Assembly (NCBI GenBank): GCA_003248315.1
Contig: QKWM01000004.1
Span: 5,692,657-5,756,656 of the forward strand
Direction: 5' to 3'
Source: Streptomyces sp. SW4
GTDB taxonomy: Bacteria; Actinomycetota; Actinomycetes; Streptomycetales; Streptomycetaceae
Length of the DNA stretch: 64,000 nucleotides
Shown here in pieces: positions 28,699-39,700 of the stretch (its first letter is position 1; each line of letters opens with the position of its first letter). A program made the translations under genes and the position numbers. The notes under the pieces were generated by a model, which was not told the origin of the DNA, did not search any database, and worked only from the letters and a program-made list of their open reading frames with translations.

Positions 28699-30467
28699 TC
28701 AGCTCAGCTCGGGTGCGTCCCGGGTCTCCACGGCCGCGGGGACGGTTCTCGCGTCCGCGTCCAGTTCCAGCACCACGACCTCGTTGCGGCCCGCGCGCAG
28801 CAGCGGCCACGGCAGGTAGAGCGTGCGCTGCGGGCCGCGGGAGACCCAGTAGCGGCCCAGACAGAAGCCGTTGACCCAGACGTACCCCTTGCCGCCGCCG
28901 GGGAGGCCAGATACGCGTCACCGGGCTCGGCCACCTCCAGGTGCCCGCGCAGGAACAGCGGCCCCCGGTCGCAACCGCCGGCGCCCCAGCGCAGCTTCCC
29001 GGGCGTTCCGTGCCCGAGCTCCACCGCCCGCGCCCGCCAGCTGTGCAGGATCTGCTGCGTGTGCAGGACCCGCCGGACCCCTTGCGCTCGCCGAGCCCGG
29101 CCCCGTAGTTGACCCGCCCCATGGACTCCACGAGCAGTTCCACCCGCGCCTGCGCCCGGGCACGGCAACGTCCGGGACCACCTCCGTCGCGTCCCGTTCC
29201 AGGACGCCCGCCGGAGCCCCGTCCACGTAGACGTGGGCCCGGTCGGCGAGGCCCTGCACCGACAGCGGGTACGGCTGCCGCGGGCCCGGGACGCGCCCGG
29301 TGTACAGCACCAGCCCCTGCCCGATGCCCAGGTCCTCGAAGGACGGCGGCAGCGGCGCCTCGGCCTCCGGGCCGGCCACGTCGTCCAGCGCGTCGAACAG
29401 CCGCAGGGACTCCGTCAGGACGGCCCGGGAGGCCGGCAGCAGCGGCGCGGGCGGCTCCGGTTCCGGCAGGGGGCCGTCCGCGTACCGTTCCAGCACTGTG
29501 CGGAAGGCGCGGAACTTCTCGGTGACGCCGCCGCGTTCGTCGACCGGCGCGTCGTAGTCGTAGGAGGTGACCGTCGGCAGATAGCCCTCGCCGGTCGCCG
29601 GGTCGGCGGTGTTGGCCCCCGCCCACGTGGAGAAGTTGGTGCCGCCGTGCGCCATGTAGACGTTGACCGACGCCCCCGCCTCCAGCACCCCGGCCAGCGC
29701 GTCCGCCGCCTCCTGCGGATCGCGGACCACGTGCTCGGTGCCCCAGTGGTCGAACCAGCCGCACCAGAACTCCATGCACATCGGGGATCACCGGGCCGCA
29801 GCCGGGCCAGCGAGGCGAACGCCTCGTCGGCGCGGCTGCCGAAGTTCACGGTCGCCAGGGCCCCCGGCAGCGTCCCGCCGGTGAGGAAGAAGTCGTCGGG
29901 ACCGTCCGAGGTGAACAGCGGCACGTCGATCCCGCGCGAGCGCAGAGCGCGGGCCAGCTGCTCCAGGTGGCCTGTGTCGGTGCCGAACGAGCCGTACTCG
30001 TTCTCCACCTGCACCATCAGGACGTTGCCGCCCCGGGTGACCTGGTGCGGCGCGAGCACCGGCACCAGCCGGTCGTACCAGCGCTCCACGTGCGCCAGGT
30101 ACCCCGCGTCCCGGCAGCGCAGCGCCCGCACCCCGGGATCGGCCAGGAGCCACCAGGGCAGCCCGCCGTTGTCCCACTCGGCGCAGATGTACGGCGACGG
30201 GCGCACGATCGCGTGCAGTCCCGCCTCCCGGGTGGCGCGCAGGAATCGGTCCAGGTCGGCGATGCCGGCGAAGTCGTACTCTCCGGGGCGCGGCTCGTGC
30301 AGGTTCCACGGCACGTACGTCTCGACCGTGTTCAGGCCCATCGCGCGCAGCATCCGCAGCCGGTGCGGCCACTGCTCGGGCAGCACACGGAAGTAGTGCA
30401 GCGCGCCCGACAGCAGGCGCAGCGGGCGGCCGTCGAGGGAGAACCCCTCGGGTGTGATCGCGAACAT
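28699..30467 (-). CDS. GH35 beta-galactosidase (frameshifted)
   Basis: Glycoside hydrolase family 35, about 590 aa, cleaving terminal beta-galactosides with retention. No signal peptide: ATG 30467 gives MFAITPEGFSLDGRPLRLLS, so it is probably cytoplasmic, working on imported oligosaccharides. Seen: GALHYFRVLPEQWPHRLRML, the acid/base VQVENEYGSFG, the nucleophile region CMEFWCGWFDHWG, and MAHGGTNFSTWAGAN. The jelly-roll tail reads GYVWVNGFCLGRYWVSRGPQ. At least four -1 slips (near 29790, 29160, 29090, 28910). AGGAGAG precedes the start. It follows the DeoR/LacI hybrid regulator with about 30 bases between, so it is likely in its operon. Confidence 0.88.
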
Positions 30468-30496
30468 GAGGGGCTCTCCTGTGGTGCGGGGTCGGG

Positions 30497-31547
30497 CTAT
30501 GCGCTCGAGGCGCGCACGTGCAGTTCCGGCAGGATGGCGATGCGGTGCCGGGGCCGGGAGGGATCGGCGATCCGCTGGGCGAGCAGGTCGACGGCGGCGG
30601 CGCCCACCGCCTGCTTCGGCGGCGCGATCGCGGTCAGCGGGATGTCGGCGAGGGCGGCGACCTCGTCGTCGTAGGCGACGATCGCGACGTCGCCGGGGAC
30701 GTCCACGCCCCGGGCCCGCAGCCGTTGCAGGACGACGATCGCGTCGTGGTCGTTGTGCACGACCGCCGCGTCGAGCCGGCCCTCGGCCACCGCGTCGGTG
30801 AACGCGGCGAGCACCCGCTCCCGCTCGGCGGTGTCGCCCCCGGCGGCGGCAGCCGGAACAGCGCCTGGTCGGCGGGGGCAGCCCGGCGGCGGCGAGCCCG
30901 CCGCGGTAGCCCTCCAGCACGAGCGCGCCGTGCGGGCTGTCCTCGCGCAGCAGCAGCCCGATCCGCTCCCGGTCCGCCTCGACGAGATGCCGTACGGCGA
31001 TCCGGGCGCCGTGGACGTGATCGGTCACCACCCGTTCGGCTCCCGTGGCGTCGTCCTCGGGACGCCGCTCCACCAGGACGTACGGCACGTCCAGTTCGGC
31101 GGGCCAGCCGCGCTCCCGCGCCGGGCCGCAGGGGGTGATGAGCAGGCCGTCGATGCCGTCGGCGAGCATCTGCCGGGCCTGGGCCCGCTCCTCGTCGGGG
31201 CTGTACTGCGAGATGCCGAGCACGAGGCGGACGCCCCGCTCGGCGGCGGCGTCCCGCGCGCCCTTGATCACCTCGGGGTAGTAGTAGTCGGCGGCCGGAA
31301 CGATCAGGCCGAACACCCGCTCGCTCCCGCCCCGGGCGGCCGGCTCCGGTGCCCCGGCAGCGGCGGTCTCCGGCAGCAGGGCGCCGCCGTGCACCCGCTC
31401 CACGAGGCCGCGTTCGGCGAGCAGTTCCACGTCGCGGCGCACGGTGATGGGCGAGACACCCAGCTCCGCGGCCACCTCCGTGACCCGGACCGAACCGCGC
31501 TCACGCAGCCGCCGCAAGATCTCCTGATGCCGTTCCTCGGCGTGCAC
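30497..31547 (-). CDS. DeoR-HTH / LacI-sensor hybrid transcriptional regulator
   Basis: About 350-aa repressor. The N-terminus is a DeoR-type HTH (HQEILRRLRERGSVRVTEVA, GVSPITVRRDVELLAERGLV, VHGGALLP) and the C-terminus is a periplasmic-binding-like sugar sensor as in LacI/GalR: FGLIVPAADYYYPEVIKGAR, GIDGLLITPCGPARERGWPA, DVPGDVAIVAYDDEVAALAD, ending ILPELHVRASSA. GTG 31547 is preferred by alignment with the paralogue at 35328; an ATG at 31631 would add 28 residues. -1 slips near 30840 and 30820. It precedes the GH35 gene and probably represses the locus until a sugar binds. Confidence 0.85.
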
Positions 31548-31640
31548 GTGTTCGGCCCCCTCGTCGTCCGTGGTCGGTGATCCGCAGTGTAGCGCCCGCA
31601 CGATCGCTTGTGAACGTTTCTGTGCGAACAATCAAACGAT
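31548..31640. promoter_or_regulatory. Promoter/operator region of regulator-GH35 operon
   Basis: AT-richer than its surroundings and holding CGAACAATC near 31625-31633 and GTGAACG near 31610, between flanking CGATCG sequences at 31602 and 31637. The CGAACAA core matches part of the operator arms at 28617, consistent with autoregulation. No exact palindrome of the full site is seen. Confidence 0.45.
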
Positions 31641-31702
31641 CGGGCGGGTGCGGACACGGAACGGGGGGCCGGTGCCGGAAGGGCACCTCGCGGAAGGCCG
31701 CC

Positions 31703-32429
31703 TCAGTCGACGTCCCGCGGGTGTCGCCCAGCACCGGGTCGTCGACCCAGTGGGTGGAGGACACGTCCGCGATGGTCGAGCCGTAGGTGCCCCAGCGGGG
31801 CTTGTTGCCCAGGTCGTCCCAGGTCCGGATCCCCGTGGCGAGTGCGATGCGGGTGCCGTCCAGCCAGACCTCGGCCGAGCCGCCGGTGCCGGACGAGGTG
31901 GTGATGCGGAGCTGGACGGAGTGCCAGGCCTCCGGGGTCCACGGGGCACTGCCGAGGGACGTCCACCGCTCACCCGGCGCGACGTACCAGACCTTGAGCC
32001 GGCTGTCCTCGACCTTCATGATCACGGGGTAGTTCTGCTGGTTCTGGTCGTTGGCGCCGTTGGACTTCCACTGGAAGACGGTCTGGGCGTCGCCGGTCTT
32101 CGTCATGGAGTCCCAGCCGAACCACAGGGTCGTGCCGTTGCGCAGCAGCTCGGGCCGGTCGATGCTGTGGCCCTCGCAGCGTTCGGAGCCGGCGGGCTTG
32201 AGGAACTCGAAGAAGTCGCCGTGCGCGTCGCCCCAGTTCTTGACGGTGGCGCCGCCGGGGGAGGGGCACAGGACGGTCTCGAACACCCCCGTCCCCGGGA
32301 GGCGTCGCCGTCCCAGAGGACGGCGGCGTGCGCGTCCGTCGCCATGACCAGCGTCATCGCGGCGGTCCCGGCGGCCAGGCCCAGCCCGGCGCGGGACCGG
32401 CGGAGGCTGTGCGTGCGGGTGAGGGACAT
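31703..32429 (-). CDS. Secreted heparinase-I-like polysaccharide lyase
   Basis: Concanavalin-A-like beta-jelly-roll lyase of about 242 aa (heparin lyase I type). ATG 32429 gives a Sec signal peptide with basic start and hydrophobic core (AAGTAAMTLVMATDAHA, cleavage near AHA-AV). After a -1 slip near 32285 the mature part reads ATVKNWGDAHGDFFEFLKPA, TTLWFGWDSMTKTGDAQTVF, QWKSNGANDQNQQNYPVIMK and HSVQLRITTSSGTGGSAEVW. The C-terminus is uncertain: the uncorrected frame runs on past 31640, so the end is set at 31703, where another frame has its stop. It neighbours a PL8 lyase, suggesting extracellular breakdown of an acidic polysaccharide. Confidence 0.7.
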
Positions 32430-32446
32430 CTTCTCTCCGTTCGGCG

Positions 32447-32530
32447 GGCGCGGGTGCGGGTGCGGGTGCGGGCGCGGGTGTGGGCGCGGGTGTGGGTGCG
32501 GGCGCGAGTGCGGGCGCGGGTGCCGGTCCG
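32447..32530. repeat. Hexanucleotide repeat between two lyase genes
   Basis: Imperfect tandem GCGGGT/GCGGGC units, about 14 in a row, fill the space upstream of the heparinase-like gene and downstream of the PL8 gene. Simple-sequence DNA like this is prone to copy-number change and to sequencing error. On the minus strand it reads CCCGCA repeats. Confidence 0.75.
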
Positions 32531-32586
32531 GGCGGGCGGCCGGTCGGTGTGCGTGCGGCGACGCGGCCCGGGGAGGGGCCGGAGGG

Positions 32587-35013
32587 TCAGGTCAGGCGGA
32601 CCGTCACCTTCTGCGGCGAGCCCGCCTGGCCGGTGAGGTCGCCGAAGGTGAGCCGCAGCGCGGAACCGGTATGGGCCGACGTCACCGTGGGCGGCGTGGA
32701 CAGCACGGCGGAGACGGAGCGGTGCCAGACGACCTCGAGGCGGCCCGCCCGGCGCGCGGGGTCCGAGACGACGACGGTGGCGGTACCGTTCCGGTTCTCC
32801 CGGACCAGCACGGAGGCGGGGGCGTCGGCGGTGAGCGCTCCGACGGTCCCCGGCGCCCAGAAGTTGACGGCCGTGAAGCCGAGCGCCGGGACCCGGACGC
32901 CCTGCTGCCCACGGCTGTTGGCGAGGATCTTCAGCCACCCCTTCCCGGCCGCCCGCCGGGCGGTGGCGGCGGCGCTCGCGCCCGGGAGCAGGACGTAGGC
33001 GTAGGAGGCGTCGGCGGGGTCGGTGCCGTGGTCGGTGAACAGCGTCAGGTAGCGGCGGGTGACCGGGTGTCGGACCGTTGACGTTGATGTCCCGCCAGGC
33101 GCCGGTCCGCTCCTCGCGCACGGCGGTCAGGTCGGTCCCCTCGGGAAGACGTACCCCGCCTGCCCGGCGATGTGCGCCCATCGCGCGCCCGCGAAGCCGG
33201 CCGTCCAGCCCTGCTCGGACGGCTGGACGGTGCCGTCGACGGTCAGGGCGGGAGCGCCCTTCGCCCCCAGGTTCCGGTTGTCGACGGTCGTCTCGACGGC
33301 GAACCCGTCGCGCGAGGTGATGCCGGCGCCGAGGCAGACGACGCAGTCGTCCAGCCAGAACCAGGACTTGTGCGCGCTCATCGTGCTGAGGAGCCCCTTG
33401 AGGTGCTGCCCGGTCGCCCCGAACCGTCCGTCGGTGGTGCCCCCGACCCAGGTGGCGTCCGGGCAGGGCTGGCCCCAGTTGCCGCCCGCACCGTCCGGGA
33501 GCGGTTTGCGTGAAGCGGTGATGCCGGGAGGCGGTAGGGGTCGACGGTCGGCCAGAACTCGTCCGCGTAGTGCTCCAGCCCGAAGTCGTCCCCCCACCAG
33601 GACAGCCAGCCGGCGCCGGTGTGGTAGCCGCGGGCGTGCTCACCGTTGCCGTACTCGTAGTGGGCGATGTGCGCGGCCGCCATGGACACGGACGCGGCCC
33701 AGCCGGGCGGCGGTGCACGGCCCTGGCCATGTGGTGGAACAGACGGTGCTCGACCGGTTCGGGGCGGCCTTGACGGAGTCGTCGTCCTGCAGCGCCTGCA
33801 GCAGGGAGGCCCGGGTGAGGGAGAGACCGGGGTTGCTCAGGGCCGGTTGGTGGTAGTCCCGGCGCAGCCATCCCTTGACCATGGCCCGCCACCGGGCGTT
33901 CTCCTCGGCCGAAGCACCCTGGCCGACCAGGAGGATGCTGGCCATCAGGGGGTGGGCGCGGCTGTGGTCGGAGGTGCCCGCCCGGCTGACGCCGCGGGAG
34001 GAGACGTTGTCCATGATCAGGCCGTTGTAGACGAACGGCGCGACGGCACGGTCGACGGTGTCGAGGAACAGCTGGGCGTCCGGGCCGCCGATCTCCCAGG
34101 ACGATCCCCGCAGCAGCGCCATGAGCCGGCCGACACCGTCGTGCAGCACCGCCCCGTACCCACCGATGTAGGGCACGTTGCGGTGCTGGATGAACGAGCC
34201 GTCGGCGTAGAACCCGTCGCCCGAGGTGACGTACGGGAACACGGGGGCCAGGGCGCGCGAGGCGAGGGCGACCTTGTCCGGGTTCTCCCCGACGATGCCG
34301 CGGAGCACGACGCCGCGGCACAGGTCGACGCGGTTGGCGCCGGTGCTGGTGCCGGTGTAGCTGTCGAACACCCGGTCCGGCACGAAGTGGTCCACCGCCC
34401 GGCAGAAGGCGTCGATCCGGGCCTCGGTCAGGTGCTCGTGGAGCAGCACACAGGTGTCCATGAGCGACTGGGCGGCGCCGATCTGCCAGCTCCACCAGTT
34501 GCCGTACGGCGCGGTGCCGTCGTTGTACACCTCGGAGTGGAGGTGGTCGAGACCGGCGAGGACGGCCTCGCGCACCTCCGCGCTGCCGGTCAGGCCCGTG
34601 CCCGGCTGGCAGTACGCCTGGGCCATGGTGTTCAGCCGGGCGCAGCTGGTGACGATCCGCGCCGAGTACGCGTAGGACTCGGCGTCCGTGTCGGGATCGG
34701 GGTCGGCCCAGACCAGGTCGGGCCAGAGCGAACCGGACGCCGGGGCCATGGCGCCGAGATGGCCTCTCGCGTCGGTGCCGAGGCGGGCGAGCAGGGTGCG
34801 GAAGGGCTCGGCCGCGGGGTTGAACGCGATCCCCAGGATCAGCTCGCGCCACTTGGCGCGCAGGGCCGCGAACTCCGCGGCAGCGCCGGTGGCCTGACCG
34901 CCGGCGGCTGCGGTCGCGTGACCGGCGGGTGCGGTGAGACCGCCGACGGCGGCGGCGAGGGGAGCGGCAGCGGCGGTCCGGACGAAGGCGCGGCGGGACC
35001 AGGGCGATGGCAC
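32587..35013 (-). CDS. PL8 polysaccharide lyase (hyaluronate/xanthan lyase family), Tat-secreted
   Basis: About 809-aa extracellular lyase that beta-eliminates uronic-acid polysaccharides. ATG 35013 gives a twin-arginine signal MPSPWSRRAFVRTAAAAPLA. The alpha/alpha-toroid has the catalytic Asn region YGNWWSWQIGAAQSLMDTCV and the catalytic His/Tyr region GFYADGSFIQHRNVPYIGGY. The beta-sandwich part includes DTDAESYAYSA earlier and ALTVDGTVQPSEQGWTAGFA later; it ends GQAGSPQKVTVRLT. At least five -1 slips, mostly after 33780. Preferred substrate (hyaluronan, chondroitin or xanthan) cannot be set from sequence alone. Confidence 0.85.
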
Positions 35014-35104
35014 GGGGGAACCTCCGGAGGTACGGCACGGCGGTGTTTCCGGGAGCGGGGAGTGGTGCGGTGCGCGGTTTGTAGCACGCGCTTTCCACGA
35101 CCAG

Positions 35105-35141
35105 CAACGCTTTCGTCGCTCATTCGCTCACTTCTTCGTTT
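35105..35141. promoter_or_regulatory. Operator candidate between PL8 lyase and second regulator
   Basis: In the 314-bp divergent space (35014-35327), which otherwise has no gene, the minus strand carries AAACGAAGAA (35132-35141) followed by ATGAGCGA (35116-35123). The same two motifs occur in the same order and orientation in the sugar-ABC operator at 28617-28644 (AAACGAACAA ... ATGAGCGA). This links the PL8 promoter with the importer promoter. Confidence 0.5.
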
Positions 35142-35327
35142 TTCGAAAGCAGGCGTGCGCGAACGACAGTTGCGCGCGTAGGGTGCGCCACGCCGGCAGG
35201 ACCGGGCCGCGCGACGGTCGGGCGGCACGACGACTGGTCCGCAGGGGCGACCGGGCGGCGCGACGACCGGTCCGCTGGAGCGACCGGAGCGCACGGCGGC
35301 CGGGAAGCGCGACGAGGGGGAGTGGCC

Positions 35328-36495
35328 ATGCACGCCGAGGACAGGCAGCAGACGATCCTGGGCAGGGTGCGCCGGCACGGATCGGTACGGGTCACCGAGG
35401 TCGCGGCGGAACTGCGGGTCTCACCCGTCACCGTCCGCAAGGACGTCGAGGCCCTCGCGCGACGCGGCCTCGTGGTGCGGGTCCACGGCGGCGCCCGGCT
35501 CCCGAGGACTGGGCACCGCCCACCGCCGCGGGCACCGGCGCCGTACCTCCGCGGGCCCGGGGCGACCTGACGTTCGGCATGGTCGTGCCGTCCGCCACCT
35601 ACTACTACCCCGAGGTCATCAGGGCCGTGCGGGAGGCCGCGGCGGCCCGGGGCGCCCGGCTGCTGCTGCGCATCTCCGAGTACGACGTCGAGGGGAGCGC
35701 GCACAGGCCCGGTCGATGGTCGAGGCGGGCGTGGACGGCCTGCTGCTGGCGCCCACCACCGCCACGGCGGACCACGCCGACCCGGCCTGGTACGAGGACC
35801 TCGGCATCCCGCTCGTCCTGGTGGAGCGGCGACCCCGCCCCGTCGGCCCGCCCGTCGAGCACGTCGTGACCGACCACGCCCACGGCGCCCGCCTCGCCGT
35901 CCACCACCTCGCCGCACAGGGCCGCCGCCGCATCGCCCTCCTGACCCGCCACGGCACCCCACCGCCCCGCTGCTGGAGGAGGGCTTCCGCGCCGGCCTGG
36001 ACCTGGCGGGCCTGCGCGCACCCGAGGACGCCGGGCACCTGGACCTCGGCACGGGCCACCCCGGCACCCGGGATACGACGGCGCGATGGAACGCTTCCTG
36101 GACGCGGTCGCGGCCGGTCACGTCGACGCGGCCGTCGTCCACCCCGACGGCGACGCGCTCGTCCTCCTCCAACGCCTCGGCGCCCGCTCGCTCACCGTCC
36201 CCGGCGACGTGGCCCTCGTGTCGTACGACGACGAGGTGGCCGGCCTCGCCGACCTGCCCTTGAGCGCGGTCGCCCCTCGAAGCACGAGGTGGGCGTCTGC
36301 GCCGTCGAACTCCTCTCCGCCCGCATCACCGCCCCGGACCGCCCCCGGCGCCAGGTGTCCATCCTCCCCGAACTCCGCGTCCGCGCCTCCAGCGCGGCAC
36401 GGACGCCACCAGAGAGACGGCCGCCGCCGCACGGCATGCTTTCCTCCTCAACTTCGGCCAGGAGTGGCCTGTTTGAGCCACCGGAAGATCAATAA
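35328..36495 (+). CDS. Second DeoR-HTH / LacI-sensor hybrid regulator
   Basis: Paralogue of the 30497-31547 regulator, divergent from the PL8 gene. ATG 35328 gives MHAEDRQQTILGRVRRHGSV; HTH GSVRVTEVAAELRVSPVTVR, then VHGGARLP. The sensor half reads FGMVVPSATYYYPEVIRAVR, MVEAGVDGLLLAPTTATADH, HVVTDHAHGARLAVHHLAAQ, TVPGDVALVSYDDEVAGLAD and ILPELRVRASSA. At least four -1 slips (near 35520, 35705, 35965, 36280). Conserved sequence ends near 36400; the tail to 36495 may be an error product. Probably controls the PL8 gene and perhaps the whole locus. Confidence 0.8.
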
Positions 36496-36535
36496 CCTGC
36501 TGTCGACGGCACGCGTCTAGCCCGAGGAGTTCCGT

Positions 36536-37760
36536 GTGTCCACTGCCCCGCAGGTGCCCGACATCCTCTCGCCCGAGTTCGCGGCGGACCCCTACCCCGC
36601 GTACGCGGTGATGCGGGAGAAGGAGCCGCTGATCTGGCACGAGGCCACCAAGAGTTACATCATCTCCCGCTACGAGGACGTCGAACGCGTCTTCAAGGAC
36701 AAGAGGTCCGAGTTCACCACGGACAACTACGACTGGCAGCTGGAGCCGGTCCACGGCAAGACGATCCTCCAGCTCAGTGGCCGGGAACACGCGGTGCGCC
36801 GGGCCCTGGTCGCCCCGCGTTCCGGGGCAGCGACCTCCAGGACAAGTTCCTGCCGGTCATCGAACGCAACTCACGCGAACTGGTCGACCGTTTCCGGCAC
36901 ACCGGCTCCGCGGACATCGTCAGCGACTACGCGACCCGCTTCCCGGTCAACGTCATCGCGGACATGCTGGGCCTGGACAAGGCCGACCACGACCGCTTCC
37001 ACCGCTGGTACACGGCGGTCATCGCGTTCCTCGGCAACCTGTCCGGCGACCCGGAGGTGACCGCCGCCGGCGAGCGGACCCGGGTGGAGTTCGCCGAGTA
37101 CATGATCCCGATCATCCGCGACCGGCGTGACAACCCCGGGGACGACCTGCTGTCCGCGCTCTGCGCCGCCGAGGTCGACGGCGTCCGGATGAGCGACGAG
37201 GACATCAAGGCGTTCTGCAGCCTGCTGCTGGCCGCGGGCGGTGAGACCACGGACAAGGCCATCGCCGGCATCATGGCCAACCTGCTGCAGCACCCCGACC
37301 AACTGGCGGCGGTCCGCGAGGACCGGAGCCTGATACCGGCGGCCTTCGCGGAGACGCTGCGCTACACCCCGCCGGTCCACATGATCATGCGGCAGGCGGC
37401 CACCGACGTCGAGGTCGCCGGTGGTGTCATCCCGAGGGCGCCACCGTGACCTGCCTCATCGGAGCCGCCAACCGCGACGAGCGCCGCTACCGCGACCCCG
37501 ACCGGTTCGACATCTTCCGCGACGACCTCACCACGACGTCGGCGTTCTCCGCCGCTGCCGACCACCTCGCCTTCGCGCTCGGCCGCCACTTCTGCGTGGG
37601 GGCGCTGCTGGCCAAGGCGGAGGTCGAGATCGGCATCGGCCAGTTGCTCGACGCCATGCCCGACCTCCGTCTCGCCGACGGCTTCGTGCCGGTGGAGCAG
37701 GGCGTGTTCACCCGCGGACCCCAGTCGCTCCCCGTGCGCTTCACCCCCGTCGCCGGCTGA
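36536..37760 (+). CDS. Cytochrome P450
   Basis: Soluble bacterial P450 of about 408 aa. Seen: I-helix LLLAAGGETTDKAIAGIMAN, K-helix ExxR in FAETLRYTPPVHMIMRQ, and heme-binding Cys in FALGRHFCVGALLAKAEVEI. N-terminus DILSPEFAADPYPAYAVMRE. GTG 36536 follows GAGGAG. -1 slips near 36820 and 37435. It converges on the conservon P450 (cvnE) across a strong terminator, and it is a different protein from cvnE. Redox partner genes are not adjacent; substrate unknown. Confidence 0.9.
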
Positions 37761-37780
37761 GCCCCGCGGACGGGCACGCC

Positions 37781-37813
37781 GTGTGCCGGGACCGCTCCCC
37801 GGTCCCGGCACAC
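37781..37813. terminator. Bidirectional terminator between convergent P450 genes
   Basis: Perfect 14-bp stem GTGTGCCGGGACCG (37781-37794) / CGGTCCCGGCACAC (37800-37813) with a 5-base loop, located between the stops of the two convergent P450 genes. No T-tract, as is common in Streptomyces. Confidence 0.85.
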
Positions 37814-37822
37814 GGGGGCGGC

Positions 37823-39087
37823 TCAGCGCACCAGGGGGGTGAACCGCACCGGCAGCGAGGTCAGTCCCCGCATCCAGACCGACGGACGCCACCTCAGCTC
37901 CGCCGGCGGCACCGCCAGCACCAGGTCCGGCAGGTGCTCCGTCAGCGTCTCCACCGCCGTCCGCGCCATCACGTCGGCCAGCAGCGGCGCCGGGTACGGG
38001 CAGCGGTGCTCGCCGTTGCTGAAGGACAGATGCGCGGAGTTCTCGGCGCCGACGTGCGACTCCGGCCAGAGCTGCGGATCGGTGTTGGCCGCGGCGAGAC
38101 CGAGGACCAGGCAGTCCCCTTCGCGGATGTGCCGGCCGCCCAGCTGCGTGTCGCGCACCGCCCAGCGGCCGATGAAGTTCTGCGTGGGCGTGTCCAGCCA
38201 CAGCACCTCGTTGAGGGCCTCGCCCACGCTGACCCGGCCGCCGGAGACGTTGACCGCGAAACGCTCGTCGGTCAGCAGCAGGCGCAGCGTGTTGCAGATC
38301 CAGTTGGCCGTCGGCTGCTGGGCCGCCGCGATGACGGAGATCAGGTCCTGGACGATCTCCTCGTCGCCGAGTCCCGCCGGATCGAGCAGCATCCGCGAGA
38401 CGACGTCGGGACCCGGGCGCTCCCGTTTCTCCTTCACCAGCTGCGTCAGACGCGCACCTACCCGCATGTAGGCCGCCACCGGATCGTCGCCCTCCCCGGC
38501 GTCCAGCGAGATGCGCAGGTCGTCGACGAGCTGCTCGGTGTCCTCGCTGCCCTGCGGCATACCGCACATCCACAGCACCGCACGGGCCGGCAGGGCGTGG
38601 GCGTAAGAGCTCATCAGCTCGGCCTCGCCGCGGCCGGCGAAGGACATGATCAGGTGCTCGGCGATCGTCTGGCACTCCCGGGCCAGTTCGAACTGGTCGA
38701 CGCCCTCCAGGGCCCGGGTGATGACACCGGCCCGGCGCTGGTGTTCCGCGCCCTCGGTGAACAGCACCGACGGCTGGTAGCCGACGAACGGCAGCAGCGG
38801 CCAGTCGGCGGGAATGTTCGGCCACTGGTTCCAGCGCCGGGAGTCCCGCGCGAACAGCTCGTCATGGCTGGTCACATAGCAGACCTCGGAGTAGCCGAGC
38901 ACCAGCCAGGCGGGGATGTCGTCGTCGAGCAGCACCGGTGCGACCGCTCCGTGCTCCCGCCGCAGCGCGCGGTACAGCTGGGACGGCGACTGCTGGTATT
39001 CCAGGCCGCCCAGACGGACGGCGGATGCGTGCGCGGGCAGCCCGCCGGGGGCGTGCCCGGCGACGGGACGCCGCTGTGGTCGCTCAC
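37823..39087 (-). CDS. cvnE: Conservon cytochrome P450 (CvnE)
   Basis: P450 encoded as the last conservon gene, about 421 aa. Seen: LGGLEYQQSPSQLYRALRRE, an I-helix region LISVIAAAQQPTANWICNTL with an atypical AAQQP in place of A-G-x-x-T, ExxR-like region LNEVLWLDTPTQNFIGRWAV, and heme ligand in HLSFSNGEHRCPYPAPLLAD. Lack of the usual I-helix Thr is typical of CvnE-like P450s. GTG 39087 overlaps the cvnD stop (GTGA) after a one-base correction. -1 slip near 39045. Within conservons this protein is thought to be a regulatory or signalling partner rather than a standard monooxygenase. Confidence 0.85.
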
Positions 39088-39700
39088 GTTGCCCCTTCCC
39101 GGAGAGTGCCAGTGCGTAGAGGTGGTCGACGAGGGTGATCAGCACCTGCTTGCCGGAGGCCCTGACCCGTGCGTCGCAGTCGACCATGGGCACGTGGTCG
39201 TCGAGCGCCAGCGCCTGACGGATCTCGTCCAGCGTGAAACGGCTCTCGTCGTCGTCGAACCGGTTGACGGCCACCACGAACGGCGTCTTGTGGTGCTCGA
39301 GCCGGTCGATGGCGTACCAGGAGTCCTCCATGCGCCGCGTGTCCACGAGCACCACCGCCCCGAGCGTGCCGGAGAACAGCCGGTCCCACAGGAACCAGAA
39401 GCGCTCCTGGCCCGGCGCGCCGAACAGGTACAGCACCATGCGCTGGTTGAGGCTGATGCGGCCGAAGTCGAAGGCGACGGTCGTCGTCGTCTTGCGCTCC
39501 ACGCCCGTGGTCTCGTCGACGCCCTGACCGGCCTGCGTCATCACCTCTTCGGTGTTCAGCGGCCGTATCTCGCTCACCGAGCGGACCAGCGTCGTCTTGC
39601 CCACGCCGAAGCCGCCCACGACCACGATCTTCAGACCGGTCTCGGCGGCATCGGCCAGCGGTGTGCGCTGGGCGGGCACCTCAGAGGTTGCGGAGCCCAT
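39084..39700 (-). CDS. cvnD: Conservon GTP-binding protein (CvnD)
   Basis: Small Ras-like GTPase, about 205 aa. Walker A/G1 IVVVGGFGVGKTTLVRSVSE, effector region TEEVMTQAGQGVDETTGVER, G3-like LFGAPGQERFWFLWDRL, G4-like VVAVNRFDDDESRFTLDEIR. ATG 39700 lies inside the end of cvnC (20-bp overlap). A -1 slip near 39095 hides the natural end LSGKGAT at 39084. Works with CvnA-C at the membrane in a complex compared with eukaryotic G-protein signalling. Confidence 0.9.

Noticed and set aside
29415..31631. Apparent fusion of the DeoR/LacI regulator with GH35
   Set aside because: Two slips in the regulator put the frames in register; GH35 has its own start and AGGAGAG site at 30467.
32447..32530. Possible CRISPR-like or operator array
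   Set aside because: It is a plain hexanucleotide repeat without spacers or dyads.
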